From positions 365,360 through 429,359 of the forward strand of contig NW_026947392.1 of assembly GCF_036323735.1 (NCBI RefSeq): 64,000 bases of DNA, in the 5' to 3' direction. A program made the position numbers and the translations under genes. Under the pieces are notes generated by a model. The model was not told the origin of the DNA. It did no database searches and was given only the letters and a program-made list of their open reading frames with translations. Below are positions 47,206 through 59,734 of this stretch, in pieces. Source of the DNA: Rattus norvegicus (Eukaryota > Chordata > Mammalia > Rodentia > Muridae). Position 1 is the first letter of the stretch, and the number at the start of each line of letters is the position of its first letter.

Positions 47206-48690
47206 GTAACCTACAGATATGAAATTAGATGGAATTTTAACATGGATTCTGGGGAATAATGTCAAGAAAGTAGAATCTAAAAAGGACAGTGCAAAGTAGA
47301 CTCTCTCTTGTTCTTATGAACCTAATGAAACTGAGGACCTCAAGCCATTCCTCACTCTTCCAAACCTCGTGAATCTTATGTTTGGCCTGAAGAAAGAATC
47401 ATAGTCAAGTATCCACAACACTCTAGTCTTGCCACGGGAACACAGTAAGGTAGATAATGCAGGACTGGTATCAAATTGGACTAGAGAACCGAATTCTACA
47501 GTCCATGTTTTTTTTTTTTTTTGCTTTACTGATGTCTGGTAATTTTGGGATAAATTTAGGATTTATGAGTTTATCATTTCAAGTAGGTATACAATATGTA
47601 CAATGTTATACTCATTCTAGAGCTGGGCCACATTTGTTTCCAAAATCATTGCAGAAAAAGGAATTGGAATACCGAATTTTTGAGTACACATTCAGAAATA
47701 TTTATTAAGTCCCATATCGAGGAATGTACAGTAAGAAAGTGAAACACAATATTAATTCAATTGAAGGTCCGTAGTGAAAATACTGGCCTTTGGGAAGCAG
47801 AGAAGAGAAACAAAATTGAACTGTATTTCACGAAATGTACCTGGGAATAACATTAATATCCAAAAGAATCCCATCCATTCTATGTTAAAAGACCTTTTCT
47901 ACCCATTCCAAGCCCTTGACTAACTTTTTCTGTTCAGAGCATGTAATCTCATATAAAGCAAAGCGAAATCTATAGTTTTACAGAGATGGAGGATATAAAG
48001 GTTTCCACTGTGTCACAGGAGACATACCAGGAAAGGACACCCTCAAATATGGTCAATGTAAGGAAAGCTGTTCAGCAGGTAGGCCATGGCAGTTCTCAGT
48101 GATATCATCATTAGGCCTTGCCTGAAAAATCTCTTGTAACCTGGAGAGATTTTTCTTCTGTGATGTCACAATTGTTGTCATGACTTCATCTGCATCTCAG
48201 GTATTCCTTCAGTACCTCTAGGGTTCAGTAATAGGCATCTAATTCAGAATAAACATCCATTTTGGAGTAAGAACAAAGAGGATGAAAAGATCAGAAATGG
48301 GTAGAAGGAAACTGCCATTCTGTCTTTGTCTAAAAAAGGGAAGTAATATGTGTGCTTGGGAAAACTCAGTGACTCCTTGGTAGGGGTTGACTGGTATTGC
48401 TGAACAGATAGCCTTGATCTGAGCCATCCACATATGCAAATCAGGAGCTGGGACCCTCTCAGAAGCATCTGGACTTCTCTTTTCTTATGGTTCCTGTAAA
48501 TCAGAGTTTTTATATAATCAATTTCTTCATTCCAAAAGCTAGTTGCTGGGAAGGGCACAGTTGTTCTCCTCAGAGCTCATGGCTTTTACTCTTTTTGCCC
48601 TGAAGAAAAAGGTCCAAAGAAACAAAGAAAAGACAAGTATTGTGTCCTCAACTCAGTGTAAATGCCTCCAAGCTTTGTATACCTGTAGTG
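46351..48690. repeat. Array unit 2 (2340 bp)
   Basis: A complete unit, the longest because of a 150-bp compound TA/TC microsatellite at 47045-47200. The inverted L1 3' fragment is at about 46500-47045. Confidence 0.9.
47045..47200. repeat. Compound (TA)n-(TC)n-(TA)n microsatellite
   Basis: TA run to 47100, degenerate TATCTGTATC/TCTACATC sequence, a TC run at 47137-47164, then TA again to about 47200. Confidence 0.95.
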
Positions 48691-49323
48691 CAATTTGTGT
48701 CTGACACTGATATCTGGAAGGGATCTAGTTGAGACTTCATCATCTCAGTCTTTCCATTAGTATTACACTGAATACCATTTCCAGACAGTGACTGTTTGGA
48801 TTTCTCTGTCAATAGGTTTGATTATCTGGCAGGTTTCTTTTCTTTCTTTCATTTTTTTTATTTTTAATACAATTTTATTGCTTTTTTATTTGGATATTTC
48901 TACATTTGCATTTCAAATGTTATTTCCTTTCCCAGTTTCTTTTCCATAATTGCCCTATCTAAATCCGCTAACCTTCTTATATAACCCACCTTACTGCCCC
49001 CTGACTTTCCCTTGAACTTGGAGTCAAACCCAGGCAGTACCAAGGACTTCTCCTTCCATTGGACTTCTCCTTCCATTGGTGACCAACAACGCTATCCTTT
49101 GCCACAGATGCCGTTGGAGCCATAGTTCTATCCATGTATAGTCTTTGAATATTGGTTTAGTACCAGAAATCTCTGGTTCATTATCATTGTTGTTCTTATA
49201 GGGTTGAAAGCACCTTTAGCTCTTTTAATCCTTTCTCAAACTCTACCAAAAAGATGTCCGTTTTCAGTTCACTGGCAGCATAGACTCCTTAGCTTCATCA
49301 GTCTTATCTACATTTGGTTGCTG

Positions 49324-49402
49324 AGTGTGTGTGTGTGTCTGTGTGTGTGTGTGTGTGTGTGTGTCTGTGTGTGTGTATGTGTGTGTGTGTGTGTGTGTGT
49401 GT
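49324..49402. repeat. (TG)n microsatellite at the shared unit site
   Basis: About 38 TG dinucleotides with a few TC/TA interruptions; this creates the poly-VC and His-Thr frames on the two strands. Confidence 0.96.
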
Positions 49403-49518
49403 AGAGCTGAACAATGAATTTTCAACTGAGGAATATCCACATTCTTAGCCACTAGGTAAATGGAAATAAAAAAAAATCCTGAGGTTCCACAGCACACCAA
49501 TCAGAATGGCTAAGATAT
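49403..49518 (+). mobile_element. Small L1 ORF2-like piece next to (TG)n
   Basis: Plus-strand words TTTCAACTGAGGAATA, then TCCTGAGGTTCCACAGCACA and CAATCAGAATGGCTAAGAT match the L1 ORF2 tail (equivalent to about 11185-11310) with an internal deletion. Other units lack it. Confidence 0.7.
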
Positions 49519-50993
49519 ATTTGGTGCCTCATACAGCTAGGGTGTTTCGTTGATTTTTAACAAGGATTCTGTGAAACTAGGTCAAGAATTTAGAATCCAC
49601 AAATGACTAAGCCAAAGAGACTCCATCCTATTCTTATGAACCTATTGAAGTAGAAGATTCACTGGACCTCAAGCCCCTCATCCCTCAGCCCATGACATGA
49701 ACCTTATTTTTGGACTGCAGAAAGAATCATGGTAAAGCATCCAAAACCCTCAAGTCTGGCCCTTGAAACACAGGAAGATAGATATTAGAGAACTGCTATC
49801 TAATGCGACTACAGAAATGCATCATATAGTCTATGCTGTCGTTTCTTTTACTAATATCTGGTAATTTTTGGATAAAATAAGGATTTGGGAGTTTATCATT
49901 TAAGTAAATACAAGATATTCAGAACTATAGAGCTGGGCCCCTTTGTTTCAAAATCATAACAAAAAAATGGAATAGGATAATAGAACATTTGAGTACACAT
50001 TCAGCAATATATATATTCCACTATCAAGGAATGTACAAAAAATTTTAATAAAATATTCACTAAACTAAAGGTCTGTAGGGAAAATACTGGCCTTTAGAAA
50101 AGAGAGATATCTGAGGAAATTGTACTATAAGCCAGAGGAATGGAACTAGGGATAAAATTATTATCCAGTAGAATCTCCTGCACTCCATATTCTTAGATCT
50201 TTGGGACACATGCCAAGGCCCTGACTAACTTTCTCCATCAGAGCATGTAACCACGAGTGATGCAGAGAGAATTCTGTAGCTTTAGAGAGATGGAGTACGT
50301 AAAGGTTTCCACTGTGCCAAAGGAGACAGACCTAGAAAGGACACCCTTGAATCTGGTCAATGTAAGGAAAGCTGTTCAGTAGGTAGGCCCTGCCAGTTAT
50401 CAGTGACATAATAAATAGGCACCACCTGAAAAATCTGTTGTAACTGGAGAGCCCTAGCTTCTTCTGTGATGTAACAAGTATTGTCCTGACAGGAACTGCC
50501 TCTCAGATATTCCTTCAGTACCTCTCCAGTTTACTAATAGGCCACTTATTCAGAGTAAACAGCCATTTGGGAGGGAGTACAAACAGGATGAAGAGATCAG
50601 AGAAGAGAGGAAGGAAGCTTGCCTTCTGTCTTAGTATTAAAAAAATGAAGAAATAAGTGGTACTGGGAAAGTTCAGAGAGCCCTTGGTAGGGGTTGAGTG
50701 GTATCACTGAAGAGATAGACTTGATCTGAGCCTTACTCATATGGGAATCAAGATCTGGAAGCTTCACTGAAGCATCTGGACTTCCCTGATCTAATGATTC
50801 CTGGATGTCAGAGGATTTATATCATTCATTTCTTTATTGCAAAGCCAAGAGTTTGAGATGGCACAGTTGTTTCTCTGAGAGCTATGGCCTTTATTATTTT
50901 TGTCCTAAGAAAAAGGTCCTAAAGAAGAAGGATGGACAAGTATTATGTCCACAGCTCAGAGGAAACTCCTCCAAGATTTGGATACCTATAGTG

Positions 50994-51667
50994 CAGTTTG
51001 TGTCTGACATTGATATCTGGGAGAGAGAAGTTCTTCTAATTGAGACTTACATCATCTTTGTCTTTCCACTAGTATTACTCTGAATACCACTATAGATTTT
51101 TGAGTGAATAACTGTGATTAGTTGGCAGTTTTCTTTATTTTTATATCTTTCTTATTTTTTATAAAATTTTAGTGTTTTTAAAGTGGATGAGTCTATATTT
51201 ACATTTAAAATATTATTTCCTTTCTTAGTTTCCTGCCCATAAGATCACTACCTGTTCACAATCCTTTCTTATCTAACCATACTTCTACCCCTTGACATTT
51301 CCTTGAACTGGGTGACAAACCACCATAAGACCAAGGACTTCTCCTTCCATTGGTGCCAGCAACGCCATCCTCTGCCAAATATACATTTGGAGCCATAGGT
51401 CTGTCCGTGTTCATTCTTTGAATATTGGTCTATTACCAGAAAGCTCTGTTTCATTGACATTGTTTTCTTTTGGGGTTAACAGCACCTTCAACTCTTGTAA
51501 TCCTTTCTCAAAACCTACCAACAAGAGGTCTGTTTTCAGTTCACTGGTTTGCCACTAACATTCACTCCTGTATTTGATATGCTCCAGCTCTCTCTCAGGC
51601 AAGACCTATATCCAGTTCCTGGTAGAATGCACTTAGCTTCCTAAATCTTATCTAGTTTTGGTGGCTG

Positions 51668-51737
<70 letters not shown>

Positions 51738-53224
51738 TATTACTTTTGGTGGCTCCTACTGTATGAAGTTAGGGGGAATTTTATCATGGATTCAGTGCAA
51801 CTGGGTCAAGAATGTAGAATCCACAAATAGAATTGGCAAATAGATTCCCTCCTGTTCTTATGAAACTATTGAAGTTGAGGTTTCCCTGGTCCTGAAGCCA
51901 TTCTTATCACTTCCCATACTTCTCTATCTTATGTTTGGCCTCAAGAAAGAATCATGGTAAAACATCCAAAAACCTCAAATCTAACCCTGAGACACTGGAA
52001 AAGAGATATTGAGGAACCGAGATCAAAAGGGACCTGAGAACCAAATTCTATACTCCATGTGGTCCTATGGTTTATTGATATCTGGAAATTTTTGGATGAA
52101 ATAGGAATTTGGAGATTGCCATTTGAAGTAGGTACACCCTATTTACACTGTTATAATCACTCTATAGCTGGGCGCCTTTGTTGCTAAAATCATTGCAGAA
52201 AATGGAAGTGGAAAAGCAAATTTTTGAGTACAAATTCAGGAATATATATAAAGTCACCTATCAAGGAATATTCAATAAAAATTGAAATACACATGCATTC
52301 AATTAAAGATCCGTAGGGAAAATACTGGCCTTTGGGAACAGAGGAAATGAAGAAAATTGAACTGTGTGTCACAGGAATGAACCTGGGAAAGAAAATATTA
52401 TCTAGAAGAATCTTCTAAACTCAAATTCCTAAATCTTATCGACTCATGCCAAGACCCTGAATAACTTTGTCCATTCAGAGCATGTAACCACTAATGAAGC
52501 AAAGAGAAGTCACTAGCTTTAGAGAGACGGAGTACGTAAACATTTCCACTGTGTAATAAGAGATATATGTGGAAAGGGCACCCTCAAATCTGGTCAATTT
52601 AAGGAAAGCTCTTTAGCAGATAGGCCATGGCAGGTCTTAGAGACATCATAGTTAGTTCATTCATGCAAAATCTCTTGTATCCTGGAGAGCATTAGCTTCT
52701 TCTGTGATATCACATGAGTTGTCGTGACTGCAACTGTCTCTCAGATATTCCTTCAGTAACTCTAGGTTTTACTAATTGGCCTCTAAATTCAGAGCAAATT
52801 GGGGAGTGATAACAAAGAGGATGAAGAGATCAGAAATAGGGAGAAAGAAGCTGGTCCTCTGTCTTGGTACAAAATACAAGGAACAAATATATGGTCCTAC
52901 GGAAAGCTCAGTGAGACATATATAGGGGTTGAGTGCTATGGGTGAAGAGATAGCCTTGATCTGAGCCTCCCACATGAGGGAATCAGGAGCTGGGAGACCC
53001 TCAGAAGAATCTGGACTTCCCTGTTCTTATGGTTCCTGGAGAGTTTATATCCTTCATTTCTAACTTCCAAAAGCCAAGTGTTGTGAAGGGCACAGTTGTT
53101 TTCCTAAGAGCTCATGGCCTTTACTCAATTTGTCAAGAAGAGAAGGTCATAAGGAAGAAGTGAAAAACAAGTATTGTGTCCCTAGGTCTGAGTAAACTCC
53201 TCCATGCTTTGGATATCTATAGTG
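50994..53224. repeat. Array unit 4 (2231 bp)
   Basis: A complete unit with (TA)n at 51671-51740 and an inverted L1 3' fragment at about 51135-51665. Confidence 0.9.
51671..51740. repeat. (TA)n microsatellite at the shared unit site
   Basis: About 32 TA dinucleotides, giving the false (YI)n frame. Confidence 0.96.
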
Positions 53225-55387
53225 CAGTTTCTGTCTGACACTGATATTTGGAAGAAAGAAGTGCTACTAGTTGAGATTTCATCATCCCAGACTTTCCACG
53301 AGTATTACTCTGACTACTTCACTATTTAATTACTTCACTATTTTACTTTACTATTACACTTCGGATTTCTGAGTTAATACGTGTGATTACTTGGCAGGTT
53401 TCTTTTCCTTTATATCATTCATTTTTTTTTTATTTTTTAGAGAAATTTATTGATTTTTTTAATTGGAATTCTCTATATTTACATTTAAAATATTCTTTCC
53501 TATCCCAGTTTTCTGCCCATAAAATCCCTAACCATTCCATTTCTTTCTTCCCTAACCAGCCTTTCTGCTGCATGACATTCCCTTAAACTGGGAGACAAGC
53601 TAGGGAAGACAAGTGCTTCCTTTCCAATGTTGCTCAAAATCTCATCTTCTGCCACATATGCATTTGGAGCCATAGGTTCAATGTACGTTCTTTGTATATT
53701 GGTCTAGTATGAGAAAGTGGTGGTTCATTGGCATTGTTGTTCCTATGGGGTTGAAAGCACCTTCAGCTCTTCTAATATTTTTTTTCAAAAATTACTAACA
53801 AGTGGTCCGTTTTAAGTTCACTAGTTTGCTACTAGCATCCACTTCTGTACTTGACTTGCTGTATCTCTGTCTCTCAGGAAATATCTATATCCAGTTCATG
53901 GAAGAACGCACTTCTTACCTTCATCAATCTTATCTAGTTTTGTTGGCTGATGTAAACATATATACTTTTGGTGGATCCTACACCTATGTAGTTAAGAGGA
54001 ATGTTAACATGGATTCTGCACAACTATTTCAAGAATGGAGAATTCACAAATGACAATTTTTAAAAGAATCCCTCCTGTTTTTATAATCTATTGAAGTAGA
54101 CCTTTAACAGGTCCTCAAACCATTCTTCTCCCTGCACATCATCCGGTATCTTACTTTTGGCCTTCACAACACAGGAAGCTAGAGAGTGTAGTACTGATAT
54201 CAAATGGGACAAGAAACTTAATAGTCCATGTTGTCCTTTGCTTTCCTGATGTCTGGTAATTTTTCAAGAAAATAAAAATTTGGGAGTTTACCATTTGAAG
54301 TAGGTACACAGTATTTACACTTTTATATTCACCCTTTAGTTGGGCCCCCTTTGTGACCAAAATCATTGCAGAAAATGGAATTGGAAAACAGAATTTTTGA
54401 GTACACATTGAGGAATATTTACAAAGTCCCCTATCAACGAATTTTCAATAAGAAATTGAAATACAACATTCATTCAATTAAACGTCTGTAGGGAAAATAC
54501 TGGCCTTTGGGAAACAGAGAATACCTAGAATATTGAAGTGAGTCACAGGAATGAACCTGGGAATATAAGTACTATCTAGAAGAATCTCCGACACTCCATG
54601 TTCCTAAATCTTTTCTACCCATGCCAAGACCCTGACTAACTTTCTCCACACAGAACATGTAACCTCTATTGAAGTAGACAGAAATCTCTAGCTTTAGAGA
54701 GATGGTGTACGTAAAGGTTTCCTCCGCATCAATGGAGATGGACCTGGAAAGGGCACCCTCGATCCTGTCAATGTAAGGAAAGCTGTTCAGGATGTAGGCT
54801 ATGGCAGTTCTCAGTGACATCACCATTAGGCCTTCCCTTAAAACACTCTTGAAACCTGGAGAGTCATACCTTCTTCTCTGATTTCACAACTGTTCTCATA
54901 ACTGCAACTGCTTCTCAGATATCCTTCAGTAACTCTAGGGTTTAATAATTGGCCCCTAATTCAGAGAAAATTGGAGAGTGATAACAAAGTGGATGATGAG
55001 ATTGGAAATAGGGGAAAGGAAACTGGCCTTCTGTCTTGGTATAAAAACAAGGTCGTTTGGAAAGCTCAGTGAGTTCTGGGTTGTGGTTGAGTGGTATCGC
55101 TGAAGAGATAGCCTTGATCTGAGCCTTCCACATAAGGAAATCAAGAGCTGGGAGACTCTCAGAAACATCTTGACTTCCCTGTTTTTATGGTTCGTGGATG
55201 ACAGAGGGATTATATCATTCATTTTTTTATTCCAAAACCAAGTTTTATGAAGTGCACAGTAGATTTCCTGAGAGCTCATGACCTTTACTATTTTTGTCAA
55301 GAAGAAAAGGACCTACGGAAGAAGAAAAAACAAGTATTGTGTCCCTAACTCAAGTTAAACTCCTCAATGCTTTGGAAACTTATAGTG
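53225..55387. repeat. Array unit 5 (2163 bp)
   Basis: A complete unit without microsatellite expansion. Diagnostic variants (CTATCAACGA at 54431; AACGTCTGTAGG) are shared with unit 8, three units away. Confidence 0.9.
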
Positions 55388-57567
55388 CACCTTGTATCTG
55401 ACACTGATATATGGGAGAGAGAACTGCTTCTAGTTGAGACCTCATCATCTCAGTCTTTATACTAGTATTAACCTGACTTCCACTTCTGAGTCAATATGTT
55501 AGAATATTTGGCAGCTTTCTTCTCTTTTATATCATTCATGTTTTTTTTTATTTTTTAGCAATTTTTTTCTATTTTACTAGATGTTTTATATATACATTTA
55601 AAATATTATTTCCTTTCCCAGTTTCCTAACCATAAGTTCCCTACCAGTTCCATTTCCTTCTTTTCTAACCATCCTTTCTGCTGCATGACATTCCCTTGAA
55701 CTGGGAGACAAACTAGGGAAGACAAGGGCTTCTCTTTCCAATGTTGCCCAAAAAGGCTATCCTCAGCAACATATGCATTTGGAGCCATAGGTCAGTCCAT
55801 GTACTTTCGTTTTATATTGGTCTAGTATAAAAAGTCTCTGGTTCATTGGCAACGTTGTTCTTATGGGTTTGTTAGCACCTACAGCTCTTCTAATTCTTTT
55901 TTTCAAAATTTACCAACAAGAGGTCCATTTTAAGTTCACTGGTTTGTTACCAGGACTCACTTCTGTATTAGACATGCTATATCTGTGTCTCTCAGTAAAT
56001 ATTTATATCTGGTTCCTGGCAGAATGCACCTCTTACCTTCATCAATTTTATCTAGTTTTTTTGACAGATGTATACATATATACATTTGGTGTCTCCTACA
56101 CCTAAGTGGTTAAGTGGAATGTTATCATGGATTCTGCCTAAATATGTCAATAATGTAGAATTCACAAATGACTATTTCAAATAGACTCTCCTGTTTTTAT
56201 GAACCTATTGAAGTAGATGTTTAACTGGTCCTTAAGACCTTTTTTGCCCTACCGATCATCGGGTATTTTATGTTTGGCCTTAAGAATAATCATGGTAAAT
56301 TATCCTATACTCAAGTCTGGGCATGCAAACACTGGATGTTAGATAGAGTGTATTGTTATCAAATGGGACTAGTGAACTTAATTCAATAGTCCGTGTTGTT
56401 TTTTGCTTTCCTGATGTCTCATAATTTTTTGTTAAATAAGGATTTGGGAGTTTATCATTTGAAGTAGGATTACAGTATTTACACTGTTATACTCACTCTG
56501 CAGCTGGGCACGGTTTGTGACCAAAATCATTGCAGAAAATGGAATTGGAAAACCGAATTATTGAGTACACATTGAGGAATATTTACAAAATCTGCTATCA
56601 AGGAATTTACAATAAGAAATTGAAATACAGTATTCATTCAATTAAATGTGTGTAGTGAAAATACTGGTCTTTGGGAAACATAGAAAACCTAAAAAATTGA
56701 ACTGTATGTCACAGGAATGACCTGTCAATAAAAATATTATCTAGAAGTATCCCCTACACTCCATGCTCATAAATATTTTCCACCCATGCCAATACCCTGA
56801 CTAACTTTCTCCATTCAGAGCATGTAACCACTAGTCAAGCAGAGAGAAGTCTCGAGCTTCAGGGAGATGGAGTACCTAAAGGATACCACTGTGTTACAGG
56901 AGATGGACCTGGAAAGGGCACCCTCGAATTTGGTCAGTGTAAGGAAAATTGTTTAGCAGGTAGGCCATGGCATTTCTCACTAACATCACCATTAGGCCCT
57001 CCCTGAAAACTCTCTTGTAACCTGGAGAGCCATAACTTCTTCTGTGATGTCACAACTGTTGTCCTGACTGCAACTGCCTCTCAGAAATACTTCAGTATTT
57101 CTAGGGTTTACTAATTGGTCTCTAATTTAGAGCAAATAGGGGAGTGAAAACAAAGAGGATGAAGAGATTGGAAATGGAGAGAAGGAAGCTGGTCTTCTGT
57201 CTTGGTATAAAAAACAAGGAAGAAATATGTGGTTTTTAGGAAAGCTCAGTGAGTCTTTGGTAGGTGTTGAGTGATATCACTGAAGAGATAGCCTTATCTG
57301 AGCCTTTCAGATATGGGAATCAGAAGCTGGGAGCCTGTCAGATACATCTGTGCTTCCCTGTTCTTATGGTTTCTGGAAATCAGTAGGATTATATCATTCA
57401 TTTCTCTATTCCAAAAGGCAAGTGTTGTGAAGGGCATATTTGTTTTCCTGAGAGGTTATGACCTTTACTCTTTTTGTCAGAAGAAAAGGTCCTAAGGAAG
57501 TAGTGAAAAACAAGTATTGAGTACTGAGCTCCGAGTAAACTCCTCCATGTTTTGCATATCTATACTG
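55388..57567. repeat. Array unit 6 (2180 bp)
   Basis: A complete unit. The GTATACATATATACATTTGG phase shows the short, unexpanded form of the microsatellite site. Confidence 0.9.
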
Positions 57568-59734
57568 CAGTTTGTGTCTGACACTGATATCTCGGAGAGA
57601 GAAGTACTTGTAGTTGAGACTTCATCATCTCAGTCTCTCCAATAATATTACTCTGAATACCACTTCAGATTTCTGAGTCAATATGTGCGATTACTTGGCA
57701 ACTTTCTTCTCTTTTATATGTTTCTCATTTTAGCAAATTTTATTGCTTTTAATAACTGGATGTTTCTATATTTACATTTAAAATATAATTTTCTTTCCAA
57801 GTTTCTTGCCCTTCAGATCCCACTTGTTCTCTTTTCCTACTTCTCTAACCAGTCTTTCTGTTTGTTGACATTCCCTTGAACTGGGAGACAAACTAGGGAG
57901 GACCAAGGGCTTCATGTCCATTGTTGCCCAAAAAGGCCGTCCTCAGCAACGTATGCATTTGGAACCATAGGTCAGTCCATGTACTTTCTTTGTATATTGG
58001 TCTTGTAAGCAAAAGCCCTGGTTCACTGGCTTAGTTGTTCTTATGGGGTTGAAAGCACCCTCAGATCTTCTAATCCTTTTTCTAAATTTACCAAAAAGAG
58101 GTACGTTTTCAGTTCAATGGTTTGCTACCAGCATTCACTTCTGTATTCGACATGCTGTATCTGTGTCTCTCACTAAATATCTATATCCAATTACTGGCAG
58201 GATGTATTTCTTACCTTCATCAATTTTATCGAGTTTTGTTGGCTGATGTATACATATATACATTTGGTGGCTCCTACACCTAAATGGTTCAATGGAAAGT
58301 TAACATGGATTCTGCCCAACTATGTCAAGAATGTAGGATTCACAAATGACAATGCAAATAGACTCCTTCCTGTTTTTATGAACCTATTGAAGATGTTTCA
58401 TTGGTCCTCAAGACATTCTTCTCCTCGCCCATCATCTGGTAGATTACATTTGTCCTTAAGAAAGAATTATGGTAAAAAGTCCTGAACAATCAAGTCTGGC
58501 CATGGGAACACTGGAAGGTACAAAGGGTTGTACTGATATCAAATGGGACTAGAGGACTGAATTCAAACTTCATATTGTCCTTTGCTTTCCTGATGACTGG
58601 TAATTTTTTGATAAAATAAGGATTTGGGAATTCATCATTTGAGGTAGGTACACAGTATTCACACTCTTATACTCACTCTATAGCTGGGCCCCCTCTCTGA
58701 CCAAAATCATTTCAGAAAATGTAATTGGCAAATGGAATTTTTGATTCCACATTGAGGAACATTTACAAAATCCCCTATCAAGGAATTACAGTAAGAAATT
58801 GAAATACAATATTCATTCAATTAAAGGTTTTAGAGAAAATATGGCCTTTGGGAAAGAGAGAAAACCCAGAAAATTGAACTGTATGTCACAGGAATTACCT
58901 GTCAATAAAACTAATATCTGTAAGAATCTCCTACACTCCATGTTCCTAAACCGTTTTTACCCATGCTATGCCCCTTAATAACTTTCTGCATTATGAGCAT
59001 GTAACCACTGGTGAAGCATAGAGAAGTCTCTATTTTAGAGTGATGTAGTACATACAGGTGTCCTGTGCCACATGAGACATACCTGGTAAGGGCACTCTCG
59101 AATCTGGTCAATGTAAGGAAAAGTGTTCAGCAAGTAGACCACGGTAGTTCTCAGTGACATCATCATTAGGACCTCCATGAAAACTCTCTTATAACCTGGT
59201 GAGCCCTACCTCCTTCTGTTGTCATGACTGCAACTGCCTCTCAGATTTTCCTTCAATAACTCTAGTGTTTACTAATTGGCCTCTAATTCAGAGACAATTT
59301 GGGAGTTAGAACAAAGAGGATGAAGAGATATGATATGGGGAGAAGGAAGCTGGACTTATCTCTTGGTATAAAAAACAAGGAAGAAATATGAGGTGCTTGA
59401 GAAAGCTTAGTGTGTCCTTGTTAGGGGTTGAGTGGGATCACTGAAGAGATAGCCTTTTTCTGTGCCTTCCACATAAGGGAAACAGGACTGGGAGACTCTC
59501 AGATGCATCTGCACTTCCCTGATCTTTTGCTTCCTGGTAGTCAGAGACTTTATATCATTCATTTCTATATTCCAAAAGTCATGTGTTGTAAAGGACACAG
59601 TTGTATTCCTGACAAATCATGGACTTTATACATTTTGTCAAAAAGAGAAAGTTACTAAGGAAGATGGGATGGACAAGTATTGTGTCCTCAGCTCAGAGTA
59701 AACTCTACAGTGCTTTGGATACCTATTGTCCAGT
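57568..59734. repeat. Array unit 7 (2167 bp)
   Basis: A complete unit, unexpanded microsatellite site, inverted L1 fragment at about 57720-58240. Confidence 0.9.

Larger units (their letters stand above)
48691..50993. repeat. Array unit 3 (2303 bp)
   Basis: A complete unit with (TG)n at 49324-49402. It lacks about 90 bp between CAGTTCACTGG and the AGACTCCTTAGCTTCATC phase, and has an extra ~110-bp L1 ORF2-like piece directly after the TG run. Confidence 0.9.

Noticed and set aside
49264..49500. His-Thr repeat protein
   Set aside because: Minus-strand reading of the (TG)n microsatellite.
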